A stretch of 64,000 nucleotides of DNA from Allodiplogaster sudhausi (Eukaryota; Nematoda; Chromadorea; Rhabditida; Diplogasteridae): positions 1,101,001-1,165,000 of the forward strand of contig CALZFC010000056.1 in the NCBI GenBank assembly GCA_945643635.1, written 5' to 3'. The translations under genes and the position numbers were made by a program. The notes under the pieces were generated by a model. That model searched no databases, was not told the origin of the DNA, and saw only the letters and a program-made list of their open reading frames with translations. The first letter of the stretch is position 1; every line of letters begins with the position of its first letter. Of this stretch, positions 13,163 to 30,526 are shown piece by piece.

Positions 13163-14165
13163 CTATTAACCTTCGATAAAGTAATACTACAAACTGAAAA
13201 TAACGAACCAGCTCCGGACATTCCACTCTTCTGTTTCATAATGAAGCAGGAGGTTCGTGTGGATAAGGCAGGGATGGATCAGTCTCCGGAAGAGATGAGA
13301 GAACACGAAGATGCAAGAGACACGAGACACGTCAGACGTCTGCTTAGGTTGTAACGGAGCTACGCGCCACTGGCATCTGCAGTCAGGTGGCAGAGAAGGG
13401 AGGGAGAGAGACAGGAGAGAAAGAAGGTAGAACGACACGAGAGACTGAAGGGAGAAGAAAGAGAGAGAAAGAAGTGAGAAAGAGAGAGAGAGAAAGAAGT
13501 GAGAAAGAGAAAGAGAAAGAAGGGAGAAAGAGAGAGAAAGAAGGGAGAGACAGGAGAGAAAGAATGGAGAGAGGGACGAGAGAAAGGAGAGAAAGAAAGA
13601 AAGCAGATAGAGCGGGAAGAAAGTAAGTCGCAATGCCGGTGATTTTGCGACTTCTTAATGAAACAGAGAAAAGAGGGACGAAAGAAAAGGAGGGATGGAA
13701 GAAGTAATAAGAAAATGATGGAGAAGTGGAAATGAGAGAAGGAATGGGAGGCAGCAAAGAAAGCAGAAGAATGATAGGGACATCCACCAGAGGTCATTCT
13801 ACCTAATCCTAGGCTCGAAATGAAACCCGCGAAACAGCTTCGGAATGTCCATGCGACGTGTGAAATATGAAATCTCCTACAGAGAAGAGAAGGTATTCGT
13901 CTCGCAGTTCAAGCGGAAATAACCACAAATTTTTTTCACAAAATGAATGCACCCAATTCTTTTATTTATCTCATACGAATCGCAAAGAATATAACCCGCT
14001 TGGCTCACGCGGTGTGAAAAACCTGCATTTCACTCAATTTCAGACCATTGACACCATAGCAGAAGAAAAGAACAAGCATTCCTCGCCTCTTGAACAGGAT
14101 AATTTATGAGGCTCACTGAGTATTATTATGACAAGTAATAGCCAAGAAATGGGAAGACTAATGAG
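13163..14165. other. Taxilin upstream region and 3' flank of the 14.2-kb gene
   Basis: Holds a purine tract (about 13385-13615, CT on the minus strand). The first taxilin exon is probably somewhere here or just upstream, but no start codon joins in phase. The 3' UTR of the gene ending at 14166 also lies here. Confidence 0.45.
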
Positions 14166-15182
14166 TTAGTCTCTCGTTGTGAAGCGGTTCCTCTTGATGA
14201 GACGTCTTCGCAACTCTTCCAGGCTGATGTCATCTTCGTCTCCACTTGAAGATCCTGTCACTTCAAAGTCTCTCTTCCTTCCGTGTCGCTCCGATGTCCA
14301 ATCCATTCCCGAGTAGTTAAGGCGCAAATCTCAACTCTAGGCCAGTCAAACAACTGACAATCGTGTGAATTTTAGAGAAACCGACCAGAGTGACGAGACC
14401 TCAAGACCATCCTCGTTGGAGCTGCTTCTGGGAGAATATCGCTCACATACTCAGCATCTTCTCCCTTCTTTAACTTCTCATCAGCCAGCTTCTTCCTATG
14501 AAAATCAAAAATAACAATTAAAATACAAGAAGAAACAATGAATTTACACAACTGCTGCAAATGAACAGGAAGGGATTGTAGAGATACCTAATAGAATTGA
14601 GAATCCTTTGTCGTCTATTCATACTCTGACGTGAAGGAGGGGTAGAAGTTGGCAGTAAGTGATGAGAATCACAATCCGAAGATTCACTTGGTTTTCTCTT
14701 CACAGACGAAAGCTCGAGTGGCTTGGTAGGAGAAGAAGATGGCGATGCGGAAAATTCGTATACATTCTCGGCTTCGTTGGACTCCACCTCCAACCGCATC
14801 CGACGAAGTTCACTCGCATATATTTTGCAGTTGAGACGGAAGCCACGCTGGCCAGTACTGTAATTTATTTATCTCCGAAAATTTTTGGCACATCTAACGA
14901 AACTGTTAAAAAACAACCAACAGTTCACAAGTGGCAGAAGAATAATTAATATCGCCAGCGCCTAAATTTTGCTTCTGAAATGAAAGACAAAATATTGAAC
15001 AGCTTTTTAAAATAACTGCAACAAAAAGATCTACGCTCTCGTGTTCTAACAAGTTCGACGGCGTTATTAAGGGAATTTGGTTTAAAAAAAAAACTGACCT
15101 TAAAAAGATTTGAAACATGAAGTGGAGTCGACCGATGCTGTTTCACCTCATCTTCGCTGTCGCTGAATGGAACAGGCTCCAT
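14166..15182 (-). CDS. Unrecognised 226-aa protein
   Basis: I do not recognise the family. Five exons join in phase: 15099-15182, 14922-14974, 14588-14857, 14386-14495 and 14166-14329, giving 226 codons and a stop. The start ATG at 15182 opens an acidic N-terminus (MEPVPFSDSEDEV). The middle is Ser/Pro/Glu-rich with basic patches (SVKRKPSESSDCDS; MNRRQRILNSIR). The C-terminus has an acidic stretch then a basic helix (DDISLEELRRRLIKRNR). No membrane segment or enzyme motif is visible. The composition suggests a nuclear regulatory or scaffold protein, which is only a guess. Donors include gtcagt after 15099. The start of the last exon (acceptor at 14330) is the weakest junction. Confidence 0.6.
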
Positions 15183-15266
15183 CTGTGCTTTCCGAAAAGG
15201 CAGGCCGCCAAGGAATGGGAACAAAATAACCGCAACCAAAGACAGATAAAGTACTCATCATGAATA

Positions 15267-16770
15267 CTCAGGTAAAAAGCGAATGGCCAATTCCCCGCGC
15301 GGTAATGGTGCAACTGATGCAAAATTGCTAATATTTCGCGGAAATGGTTCGTTAATGGTAGGACGAGTATCAGTAAACTAGTTGATTTGCGCCATTAGCT
15401 GGCCATTACTTGGGCATTTATTGGCCATTATAAATTTGAAAAGTCTTGGTTGGAATATCAGCATTCTGTAATCATATTCATTGGCGGGATATTAAATGTG
15501 TATTTAAATGCACTGCTATCTTGACTTGAGCTGAAGACTTGAAAGTTGAACAGCCTTGATTGAATGGTTACTGCTGTTGTTTAATGTCGTTTGTTGATTT
15601 CAGGCTCGTTATTGAAGAGTTTGAACGATTTTTTTTTGACCGAGACGCCTAATGTCGTCTGAAAGGTTTGCTCATGGTATGATTTTAAAGGATCATTATT
15701 TTAGCCGAATTGGTTTATTCTTATATAAGTTTTTGTCTTTCAGGAGCTCCTGAGTGTTTTTTCCTACATTTTACGAAGCAATATCATCGATTGGAGCAAA
15801 ATGTAGGTTATAGCTGGCTTTGCTGTAGAGTATGATGATGTGCTTCTTTTTAGGTCTCAATTTCGGCCACGCTCGTATGTCTGGCCTCTTTTGTCGATTA
15901 GGAGGTAATCGAGCGATAATTTGACTGCCATCGAGGAAGAGCAACGAGCAGGTTCTTGTAAGAGTGAGGGTTTTCGTGTTGTATTTGTTGTAGTTCCAGT
16001 GTCGTCTATTGATGACGTTGATGTCGATGATGAGGAAGTAGAAGACGGGCAGGAGTTCGATGATGATGGCCAACGGAGCTCGGAGATCACATTGTCTTTA
16101 AAAACGGACAACCACTGAATTAATGTTCGAGTTTACCTACGAGTGATTACCCTGTCTTTTAATTCCATACTAAGACTAGAATCCCCGCCCATTTCCCATT
16201 TTTTAGAATGTCCTTGAGGTTGTTAATGCTTCCATACTAGTATTTGTTCACTATTTGTGTACCACATTTTAAGTTGTTAACGATGCCAAACCATGCCACT
16301 TAATTGTCTTCGTTATCGCTCATTTATCGTTGCCTTTCGGTTTCTCGTTATCTCTTCTCTTGGTATGCTTTTTTCCTTGGTAAATGTCTTAATTTTTCGT
16401 CACATCTGTGGAAGTGAATAAAAGGCCCAGGTAATTTTTTGGTGTGGTTCACACCAAACAACAGTACGCCATTTAATGGCAGAGAAATGGAACGCAATAA
16501 TTAAATCGCAGAAAAATTTATTTTTAGTTTGGTTCACACCACCCTACAGTGCTCCATTTAATGGCTCAAAAATGCTGTGGGAAGTGCCAGTTAAGTTTGC
16601 AGTATATGCGTGTTAAAGCCACTGTATTGAAAGGTTAATGCGGAGAAATTTGTTTAATGGTTCACTATTGGTGCATTATTGCTGAAACGCGTATCAGTAA
16701 ACTACCGTGTTTGTACGGTAATTACTGGCCATTACTGAACCATTTATTTGCCATTCGCTTTTTACTTGAG
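15267..16770. mobile_element. 1.5-kb terminal-inverted-repeat element, copy 1
   Basis: The left end reads CTCAGGTAAAAAGCGAATGG and the right end is its near-perfect inverted complement (CTCAAGTAAAAAGC on the other strand). Flanking dinucleotides are TA on both sides (15265-15266 and 16771-16772), fitting a 2-bp target duplication. The interior is AT-rich with no transposase that I can see, so it is probably non-autonomous. A second copy in reverse orientation lies at 53472-61459, flanked by AT/AT and interrupted by other elements. Agreement between the two copies over the whole interior supports the boundaries. Confidence 0.85.
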
Positions 16771-17198
16771 TACATACGAGCCCTGAATGGCAAAGCACAA
16801 TATCTTCTCCAGCAGCACCCTTTACATATGTATTACACCATGCGCAAAGAGCACTGATCGGTACCATGTACATCAAGTTTCTTTGAAAGTAAAAATTCTG
16901 ATTAACAATTAAATATTATCGCTGAAAAATATTTGCAATTTCTTTTTTTTAATACGCATTCGAATTTTTATACTTGATCATGAAATTTAGTAATGAGTGG
17001 TGTATTGTGTGACCATAAATCAGTTAGTTGTTTTACCGTTTACAATTTTGCGCGAAATTCCAAAATTCTAAATCCCATTTTCATCCTCTCGCGTCGCTGT
17101 ACGCCGAGAGTATTTTCTTTCTTTATACACGTTTACTCACTGCTAAGCTTTACGATCACTTGGTTTCAGTGAGCGGGAAAGTGCTTTAAACCCCCTAA
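16771..17198. other. Upstream region of the kinesin gene
   Basis: AT-rich sequence between transposable-element copy 1 and the kinesin start codon. It presumably holds the promoter and 5' UTR. No motif stands out. Confidence 0.4.
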
Positions 17199-18533
17199 AT
17201 GGCGCGTAGTCAGGACTGCGAGGCCGAGTTCGTCAGGGTTTTCTGCAGAGTCCGCCCTTCCAAAGAAGCCGTTCCCAGAAATGTTTGCTTTCACTTCTCT
17301 TCAGTTCAATTGGATAGTAGTGGCTCACTTCCAGATTCTCGATTTGCTCCCCCAGAATCGGATCCAGCTGGTGGGAGTCGGCGAAGCGACATCGAAGATC
17401 TACGATTTCGAGGGCGTCTTTGGAGAGACATCATTGCAGGTAGACTGAAGAGTGGAGGAGATGGCTCATTGAACGAGGAAGTTTGGAATGTCCTTTGAAG
17501 GAGGCAGTTTATGCGGGGGCGGCAGACAGAATCATCCGCGGTTGTTTGGATGGATACAATGGGACTGTGTTCGCGTATGGACAGACTGGGTCAGGGAAGA
17601 CCCACACCATGCTCGGCCCTTCCATCGATGGCCGTCTAGACAGGTCCAAGGATGGACTCATTCCCCGTGCACTCCTCAAGCTGTTCACCTGTCTCGAGGA
17701 TCGCAAGGCTCAGGTGAGTTCTCATCATCTAGATGCATCTGTTTTTTGAGCCTTTAGTGCTGCGCAAAGTCGGTAACTCTCCCCCCCCCCCCCTCCGACC
17801 TGATCAAAACCGTATTAAATTCACAGGTCCGCTCAGAGAAAAATTCTTATATGTTTCCCTGTAGACACCGACGTCGTTTAATTTCTCTGTGAAAGTCTCG
17901 TTTGTGGAACTTTACAACGAGAATATCTTCGATCTCCTGGATGGCGGAGGCGAGAAGCTGCGACTGCGGTTGGAATCCCCATTCCCTGCAAGAGCCTTTC
18001 CTATCTTTTTTTTTTGCAGACACGATCGGGACGGGTCGGTGTACATTGCAGGAGCCAGTGAGGAATTTGTGTCGACTTCGATTGACGCGATGAGAGTGAG
18101 CACAGCCTTGTCCTTTTCCTTGTAGAGGAAGTCGACTGCTTGAGGTGGTGGAGCGGGGATGGGAACAGCGTCGAGTGGCAGAGACCGCCATGAACCGAGA
18201 ATCCTCTCGCTCACACGCAATTCTCTGCCTTCATGTTCGTTTTTTCTTTTCTTTTCTGTGTCGCTAATATATTTTTTTGGTAGACATTTATCTAACTTTA
18301 GGTTACTCGAATGTATGGTTAGTGGTTTTTTTTTTACTTTCTAGGTAAGCACAGATGTCTATGAAAATGGGATGGAGATGCAGAGAAAGTCGTGCCTGCA
18401 TCTCGTGGACCTGGCAGGGAGTGAGAGACAAACGCATTCCAAGACGGAAGGATCACGACTCAAAGAATCGAGTCACATCAACAAGGCTAGCCTTCTCTCT
18501 CTCTCATGATCGGAATTGTCCGCAGTCCCTTCT

Positions 18534-18588
<55 letters not shown>

Positions 18589-19061
18589 CTCTCTCTCGCT
18601 GTCTCTCTCTCTCTGATTCCTTTGCAGTCGCTGACAGTGCTTGGCCGAGTGATCCGAGTGCTGTCGGAGCCGCTGGGGGAGAAGACGCACGTTCCGTACC
18701 GCGACTCTCTGCTCACCCACATCCTCAAGGATTCCCTTGGTGGCTCAGCCCGAACTGCCGTGGTTGTCAACGTCCATCCCGACCTGAAGTATCTTTCTCT
18801 TGTAGTATAGCCTTGAAATGAAGACTTCTTCTCATCAAGGTACCTCGCCGAGACGCATTCGACTCTTCAGTTCGCCCAAAGTGTCCGCCTGATCAAGAAC
18901 ACGCTGATTGCCAATGAGGATCTGAAAGGAGAGAGTGTCCTCGCTTACAGGAACGAAATCATACGACTGACTACCGAACTGGCCAAAATGGAGGCTGAGA
19001 AGGAGCAGGCGAGCCTCTTCCTCTCTATCCTTCTCCCTCTCACTCTCTCTCTCTCTCTCTG

Positions 19062-19103
<42 letters not shown>

Positions 19104-22100
19104 TCCCTCTCCCTCTCCCTCTTTCTCTCTGTCTCTCTCTCTCTCCTAGCGATGTAATGTCCCTTGTAGGATCTCGCAAAAGTGTCGGCTGAAGTGAGGA
19201 TGTGGAAGGAGAAGGCGGTGTGCGTTGAGAGGCAACTGAGTTGCTTGCACGCTCAGTACCGCTCGCTTTACCTTCTCCACCACAGGAAGGAGGACGAGAA
19301 TGTTGACTTCGAGGCAGCTTGGCAAGTGCTCCCCCTCGATATCTTTTGTAAATGAAAGTCTTCTGCTGTAGGAATGACACTCTTCGTATTGTCCACGAAG
19401 GAGTTTCTTCTTCTCTTTCCACTCCAACTGCGACCGTCCAGAGTTTCGAGTTGCGCCACATGCAAGACAGAATTAAACAGGCATCTTTTTCTCTTCATCG
19501 CTTTCAGTTCTCTCTTTGCTCAGTCTATTTTCTTTAGTATGAATTCGAGAAGAAAGAGGCCGAACTCCGTGAGGAGCGACTGCGAAATGAAGTGAAGGTG
19601 ACCAAGGAGAAGTTGAACGAAGTGCTCTCTCAGCGGCTTTCTCCTGCGCCGGTTAGCTCAGGGGAGAAAAGTACTGTCGTTTTGACAGACCATCCTGATT
19701 TTGAGCCTCCCCAAATCCCTACTCCACCATGTTTTTGAGTGACATTTCGGTAGGAATAGAGAATCCACCCTGGTTTTTGGGCCAATACCTCCTTCCCCAC
19801 CCTAATCTTCTGGGTCCTCGACAATCTGCTTTTGTTCTTGGTGCAGAACGTTATCACAAGTTTATTTGTTGTTCAGATCTTTTCTCTATGGATTGTTTTG
19901 TCCTTATGATTGAACGAAGAAAAAAGGCATAAATATTTAGACACCGATTTCGCAGCGAGAGAACGAGAGGGAGCGGAGACGCAGACGGCAGACTCTTCTC
20001 ACTCCGCGCCACGGAGCACGGCCCTCCGCTCTCTTCCGCCCTGTCCACTCCCTGTTCAGCACCACAGAAGAGGCAGATGAAGCAGAGGAAGAAGAGATCA
20101 GGAGAGAATCAGAGGAAGAGAGGAGACTGCTCAAGCTAGAGATGGACAACAACTCCCTCAATCAAATCGTCCAAGCCACGGTGGGCATACATTTTACAGA
20201 TAGGAGAGAATGTGACAGTCTTAGAGAAGAACCACAATACTCTTACTTGTTAAGGAGGAAGCTCACCGTCAACTGACTGTTCTTCTGAGCGAATCAACTG
20301 AGCGAGAGCAAAAGGCTACGAGCGAGAGAGAACGAGCAGAGCAGAGAGCGGCAGAGGCAGAGATGGAAGTGGAAAAGGCACTCGATAGAGTCGAGAAGGC
20401 AGAAGACAATGCAGCCAGACTCCGGCAGGAACTCTCTGTCTCAGCAGATCAGGTGGGGGAAAAGGGGAAGAGAAGGAGGAATGAGGGTTGAGTTGAGGTG
20501 GTGCAACTCGAGAGACGGGCAGCCTGTCTGGAGGAGTCTCTGGTTGAGTGCCGCAGTGAACTGCAACGAGCGATCGATGATTCTGAAGTGAAGCAACAAT
20601 TACTCCGAGAGGAAATGAAGAAGATCAGAGATGAGGAACACTCCGACAGACACAAACAGGCCTTCAATCTTCATTCATCTTTTCAATTTTACTCTCTAAG
20701 TTATTACGGGCTGCCACAGATTGGGCTAGATAATAGTGGGATCTGTTTAGCAGCTGCTTACTCATGGCGAAATGCAGAAGCTGAAGGATGAGAAGAAGCG
20801 ACTCGAGAGGGCGAAGCTGGAAGCTGAGAACGCAAAGAAGGTTTATCTCTTTTTAGCTTCATTTGTTTAAATTCACTTGATACCTTAAAGGAGGCAATGG
20901 ACGTTCTGGCTGGATTGAATGCTGACAAGTTGGCGGAGCGGAGAAAGCGAAAGGAACTTGAGGAGGAACTAGAATCGACGAAGAGGGAGCACAGTCAGCA
21001 TCTTGTGGCCTTGCAGTTGGAGTACAGAAGTCGCTTCAGCGATATTCAGGTGAGTCCTTTCAAATCGCGAATAACCCCTCACTTCACCATTTATTTACTT
21101 CTCTTATGACATCAATTTGTGAACATTCTATGGCAAATGAACTATGATGCACAGAAGGAGAGGAACGAGATGGAATTGCAATTGCGAACGAAGGATGCGG
21201 AGTTGAGTTATGAAGGGAATAGAAGAGTGGAGGCAGAGGCAGAGACAACTCGAAGAGTCGCGAGACTCAACCAAGAGTGGGAGAAGCGACTCGAGGAGGC
21301 CGAGAGTGCTTATCAGAGTACAATGGTAAGGGACAGCGAGTGGTAATCCGCCCTATCTTAGTTATCAAAATATGATCTGCCTGGTCTGATGATAGCCAAT
21401 TCAGCGGTATTGTTTTCATCTTGCGAATATTCCAGTAGGCATTTCCTCCGAGTTCTCCATTTTGTCAGGAATCCCACGAATTCGATTACTTTTAGAGAAG
21501 AGAAAAATGCATGGTTTTATTCTTCTTTTGATCCGAAAAATCAATGAACTATAGCTGTCGAAAAAACGTCTTTTTCTTCCAGTGGAAATCATTATATGGA
21601 TAATGCAGTAGACGAAATTGTGAAAACTAAACGTATCACTCAATAAATGGGTATAGGTTCGACATATTTTGGGGATACTACGAAATCCCTATTTCAAAAG
21701 GCAATAGATGAGCTAGTGGTATAGTCAATTGTGAAATCACACGCAAACGTTATATTGATCAGTCGAATAAAATTAAGCAGTCATATCCCCGTTGACCGCT
21801 GCGCAATTGTCATACTCCCTAATGGAAAGATTCCAGTCCTTCCCTCTCTGCCACTCTCTCCTCACAAGGGAATGGTCTCAGCTTCCCCCGAGGTTATGAA
21901 GCTCTCGTCGAATAGACAACAGAAATGATAGTCAAAATTTCCTAACGGATTATATTTATAGATCGGATTTTTGAAAGTTTTGACTATTTCGCCTCTCATT
22001 CTTAATTCAGACATTTGTAGCCGCAAACTGGAGGAATCGAACGGGGGTTTTTTTTAAAGAACTTTTTGAGGCAAATGAGCGATTTTGAGAAAATGAATTT

Positions 22101-22569
22101 TTACGTTTTATAGGGCCTACTAGCACGTAAACATTTTAGAGTCGTTAAAGCTCGCTAAGATCGCAAAACTTTTAAGTTTTGGGTATTTTTCCGGGATTTT
22201 CGGGCAAAAATAATCCGTTAGGAGATTTTGACTATCATTTCCGTTATTTACTCAATGAGAGCTTTCGAACGGTATATAGCTCCAGTTATAACCTCGGTGG
22301 AAGCAGAGAACATTCCCTTGTCAGTGGGGCACAACTGTGAAGGGATGTAGAGGGATTCTGACTGCATTTTTTATTCTTGAAGAAAAAGCAATTATCTAAC
22401 TCTTGATATTTGAAGGATCAGTACCGCCATTACGTCGACCAAAACAGCGCTGAATTCGAGACGAAAATGAATCAGATGAGGGCTGAGTTCGGTGTGGAAG
22501 TTAAGGAGAAGGACGAGAAGATCAGCCAGCTCAACATCGTTAGTTCACACTTCTAGATCTGTCTCCCCT

Positions 22570-22601
<32 letters not shown>

Positions 22602-22640
22602 TCTCCTTCTCTCTCTCTGTCTGTCTCTCTCTCCTTCTCC

Positions 22641-22682
<42 letters not shown>

Positions 22683-22683
22683 G

Positions 22684-22728
<45 letters not shown>

Positions 22729-23146
22729 TTCTCCCTTTCTCTGTCTCCACATCGCTGTCCGTTTTCCCCTTAATTTCTGCAGGAACTGCAAGTATTGAAG
22801 GGAGAGAAGGAGAACGACGATCGAGTGGTGAGCGGAATGCTTGGCCACAACAACAAGCAGCAGAAGGTTGGCTTTTCTTATTCAATTTATACCTTTGCCC
22901 GAGAATTTTTGCCATATTTCCTTGAATCTGTCAATATAATGTTATTAATTTAAAAAGAGCTATGAAATAATTCAGCTGAATATGGTGCAGAAGTATCGAG
23001 ACGAGCTCTTTGAGCTGAAGAAGGAGAATGGCAACTTGAAGAAGGAGAACCATGAGCTGAAGGCGGATGCTATGAGGGCTTCGGGCGGGGCTGCCCAGCC
23101 AGCGAGAATGGTCACTCGCGCTCTCTCGCGCTCTCGCCAGGAATAA
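17199..23146 (+). CDS. KIF15: Kinesin-12 (KIF15-like) motor
   Basis: Kinesin-12 is a plus-end spindle motor that supports bipolarity. The N-terminal motor is assembled from several exons: P-loop [10 protein letters not shown] (about 17580), switch I NRESSRSH (about 18190), switch [10 protein letters not shown] (about 18400), and the block from [17 protein letters not shown] to [20 protein letters not shown] (18690-18880). The neck continues into [14 protein letters not shown]. From 19170 on, exons encode long charged coiled coil. The last exon ends [17 protein letters not shown] and a short basic tail, stop at 23146. Its [19 protein letters not shown] block matches the position and style of the KIF15 C-terminus. 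Long CT tracts sit in introns at 18535, 19025 and 22565, and a 0.5-kb inverted repeat fills another intron. Exon boundaries inside the stalk are approximate. Confidence 0.87.
18535..19145. repeat. (CT)n tracts in two kinesin introns
   Basis: CT runs at about 18535-18615 and 19025-19145. The first ends directly before an acceptor (tttgcag) and so looks like an expanded polypyrimidine tract. Confidence 0.9.
21840..22352. mobile_element. Long inverted-repeat (MITE-like) element in a kinesin intron
   Basis: The left arm (21840-21950) and right arm (22200-22352) are imperfect reverse complements. Shared blocks include CCGAGGTTAT, GAAATGATAGTCAAAAT and CCTAACGGATTA. The arms enclose about 250 bp. 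No ORF and no clear target duplication was found, so the exact ends are uncertain. Confidence 0.65.
22565..22742. repeat. (CT)n tract in a kinesin intron
   Basis: CT repeat with CTGT and CCTT interruptions, followed about 40 bases later by the acceptor tttctgcag. Confidence 0.9.
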
Positions 23147-24160
23147 TCTCTCCTCCCAAGCTCCCAATACGTTCCACTCGTCAATTTCCATGACTTGCCA
23201 TTCATTCCGTAATTACATTTATTAGTTTTGACTTTTAAGTGGTGTTTCTCCATCTGTTGAATCTACAGTGATGTTCCTCCAAAATGGCCGAAATGTTCCA
23301 ATCAGCGCGCATTAAATATCTCATCGCAGACACCTTGGACCATATTGATTCTGTTTTCGTTGAAAAGGAAATTAAATTCCACATACAGCACAAATATTAC
23401 TTCATTCCAAATATGAGTTGGAAAGGAGTAAAATGACTTTGAAGTTTTAGTATGGCGCCATGCTCTAAGCTTTGAGCTTTATGTTAACCCTCTAAATATG
23501 GTCACCGTACCGTCAATCATAGTGTGCTGGATGTGGCAAAACAAGAGGATTCTAAATATATAAAGATCTTTTCATATAGTTTACTTCCCAGCGAGCTACG
23601 ACTTGCGTGCCATTTGGAACATTGTGCGCGCAGCGTTCCAAATCGGCCATTTTGGCGGTACATCACTGTATAGCAAAACAATTCAATCGGAGAGAATATC
23701 TCGCTGTCCGCTACTGGTATATAGGCTAATTTTCATTAATCCCTTGGTTCTGGGAATTCCTGTAATATGCGCACAAGTGATCTTGCAGTATTCAGTGCTC
23801 TGTATTATTTATTTCATTATTTCATTTCACTATTCGCTAGTGCAGTAAGATCTTAGATATGGACAGTGTTCCATTCACCGTGATGATAAAAATATCTCGG
23901 AAGTCTATCATTTGTTTCGGCAGTATAGAGTTCCATTTGTGCTGGAATTATACGTGCTATCAGGACGTCTGCGGGAACTCATCTTAGCTTGAATCTTTTT
24001 ATCTTTTCCGTAGAGTCTCATGATGATGAGTGGCATGACTTTCTGGTGTGGTTGTGAATTGGTCAAGTATACAGTATTACGGTACCCTAGTTTTACGCGC
24101 GAAAACTTTTCAATGAGTTGCTAGTTGTATTCCATTTGTTGCTGTTGATCGAGAAGAGCA
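23147..24160. other. Kinesin-MCM4 intergenic region
   Basis: Holds the kinesin 3' UTR, a small Tc1-like element (23266-23668) and the MCM4 upstream region. No gene is seen. Confidence 0.5.
23266..23668. mobile_element. 403-bp Tc1/mariner-type MITE
   Basis: Both ends start CAGTGATGT and continue CC-N-CCAAAATGGCCGA as inverted repeats, then a second shared block (TTCCAA...GCGCGCA). TA dinucleotides flank both ends (23264-23265, 23669-23670). CAGTG ends with TA duplication are typical of Tc1/mariner families. There is no ORF, so the copy is non-autonomous. Confidence 0.8.
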
Positions 24161-28577
<4,417 letters not shown>

Positions 28578-29415
28578 ATGTTTAGAGCTCTTCATTCTTC
28601 TTCGCTTTCGCCTCTCTTTCAAATCAATGTGAGATGCATCGTTTATTGCTTTTTCTGTCAATCTCGTTTGCTTGTCAATATTCTTCTGTCTTCCTTGTTT
28701 GTCCTGCAAACGTTTGCATTGAATGAAAGAGATCGGTCGCAGTATTATTTTACTAGTGAAGCGAGTGTTTCATTTACGGTTCGATGACTTGGAATGACTG
28801 GGCGGATCACTTATGAGTCAACGGTGTTTATCAGAGTCAATCACAGCTGGAACACTTTCAAATTGAACGCGGTGGAAAGAGAAACGGTCAGAAGCTTTTT
28901 TCAAATGCTCTTCTGCTTTTTTCATAATGATTAAGCCAAGAATGGGGTCATTTCAGTTGCTGGTTTGCTCGGATTGGCTGAGCGAAATGCTATCATGCGG
29001 ATTTGGGGCAAGAGGTCAAAATAAATATTCTATAATCTACATAAAGGAAACACAACGCGGAAATCAACTTTTATAATTGATCAAGAATTAAATGAAAATA
29101 GAAGAAGAAGTATAGTAGTTTAATTTGCATTTGTCGTAAAGACGACATCTATGATGGAATATGCAAGATTGGACAATGCTCAAAGATTCTGAGCCTGTTT
29201 CGAAGGGAGAGCGTAAGGCAATGTCGACCGTATACGAGTGTGTGCATCACAGAGAATGGAGACGTGAGAGACTTAGCTGAAAGAATGGGGAGGAAGGGCA
29301 CTGGAAGTGGCAATCAGCAGAAGGGACAGAGACTAGACAAGAGGACAGAAAGCAGTGAATACAGTGGAAACATTCGGAATACTGCCTTGGTAAAGGTTGC
29401 ATGAGAGAGAGAGGT
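28578..29415. other. Intergenic region between convergent MCM4 and ESRP
   Basis: AT-rich 3' flanks of two convergent genes. I see no further gene or structured element. Confidence 0.5.
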
Positions 29416-29754
29416 CTAAGTGTGAATGAGAGGGAAAGGAGGGGGGATGGAGGCAGCGAGAGGAGGCAAGTCATTGGGAGGTGCCAGCCGAGGCCGTAGC
29501 CGAACCACCGCCTCACCCGGACAGGCAGCAGAAGGCCAACGAAGCATCTCCACGCACTCCACCAGCAACTCCCCCGACGACGAGAAGTGAGCCACCAAGT
29601 CAGCCGGAGTCACGTGCATCCCCAGACCCGTCACTAACACTTGGCTGCTTCCGCCGGCTGAGAGATTAAAATAGAAGAGAGAGATAAGGAAAAGAGAGAG
29701 ACAGAAAGAGAGACTGAGAGAGAGATAGACAGAGTGAGGGAGAAAGAGAGAGAC

Positions 29755-29798
<44 letters not shown>

Positions 29799-30490
29799 GA
29801 TACCAGAAGGAAGAAGCATGTTGGGCGACACAGGCGGCGAAGGATACGGCCAGTAGAGACCGAACGGCATTGCCATGTCTAAAAGAATGAAATGGTAGAA
29901 CAGAGAATGCAGGAGTGCAATTATTTGAAGGACTGACTGGGAAAGAGACGAGGATGATGAGCGGGCAGAAGAAGGGGAGGCTGCGGAGGACCAGCAGAAG
30001 AAGCAGGCGGAGGAGGGGGGGCAGGGGGCGGAACCAAGGGGCGGGCCGGGTTTGCCACCATCAGGTTCATGTCCTCCGGGCTACATTGGAATACCTTAAC
30101 AAAAAAATTCACTTCGTTTGCAATTAAAAAAATAGAATTGAACTGGTGAACTTTGTCAAGATAATCCTAGCCGCGTCTCGTAATTGCAAATAATCTTAAA
30201 GAAGCAGAGTGACCAGCCTCGATGTAACGCTGTTTCTTCCCGATCACCATGAACTTGTTGTGGGCCGAAGCAGCAACCGCAGCCGCTGCAGGCTCCGACA
30301 ACATCTGGATGAAGGCCTCTCCGGATGGGTGGCCTATAATGAGAGAGAGAGAGAAAGAGGGAGAGAGAGAGAGAGTAGAGAGAGAGAGAAAGAGAAAGAG
30401 AGAGAGAACGAGAGAGCAATTAAAAGTGAGAGAATGAGAAAACGAAAGAGCAATTGAGAGCGAGAGAATGAGAGAGAATGAAAGAGTACG

Positions 30491-30526
<36 letters not shown>

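Noticed and set aside
15771..16111. Open frame inside element copy 1, partly shared with copy 2 (59748-59963)
   Set aside because: Conserved only because the two elements are recent copies; no transposase motif and several frameshifts between copies.
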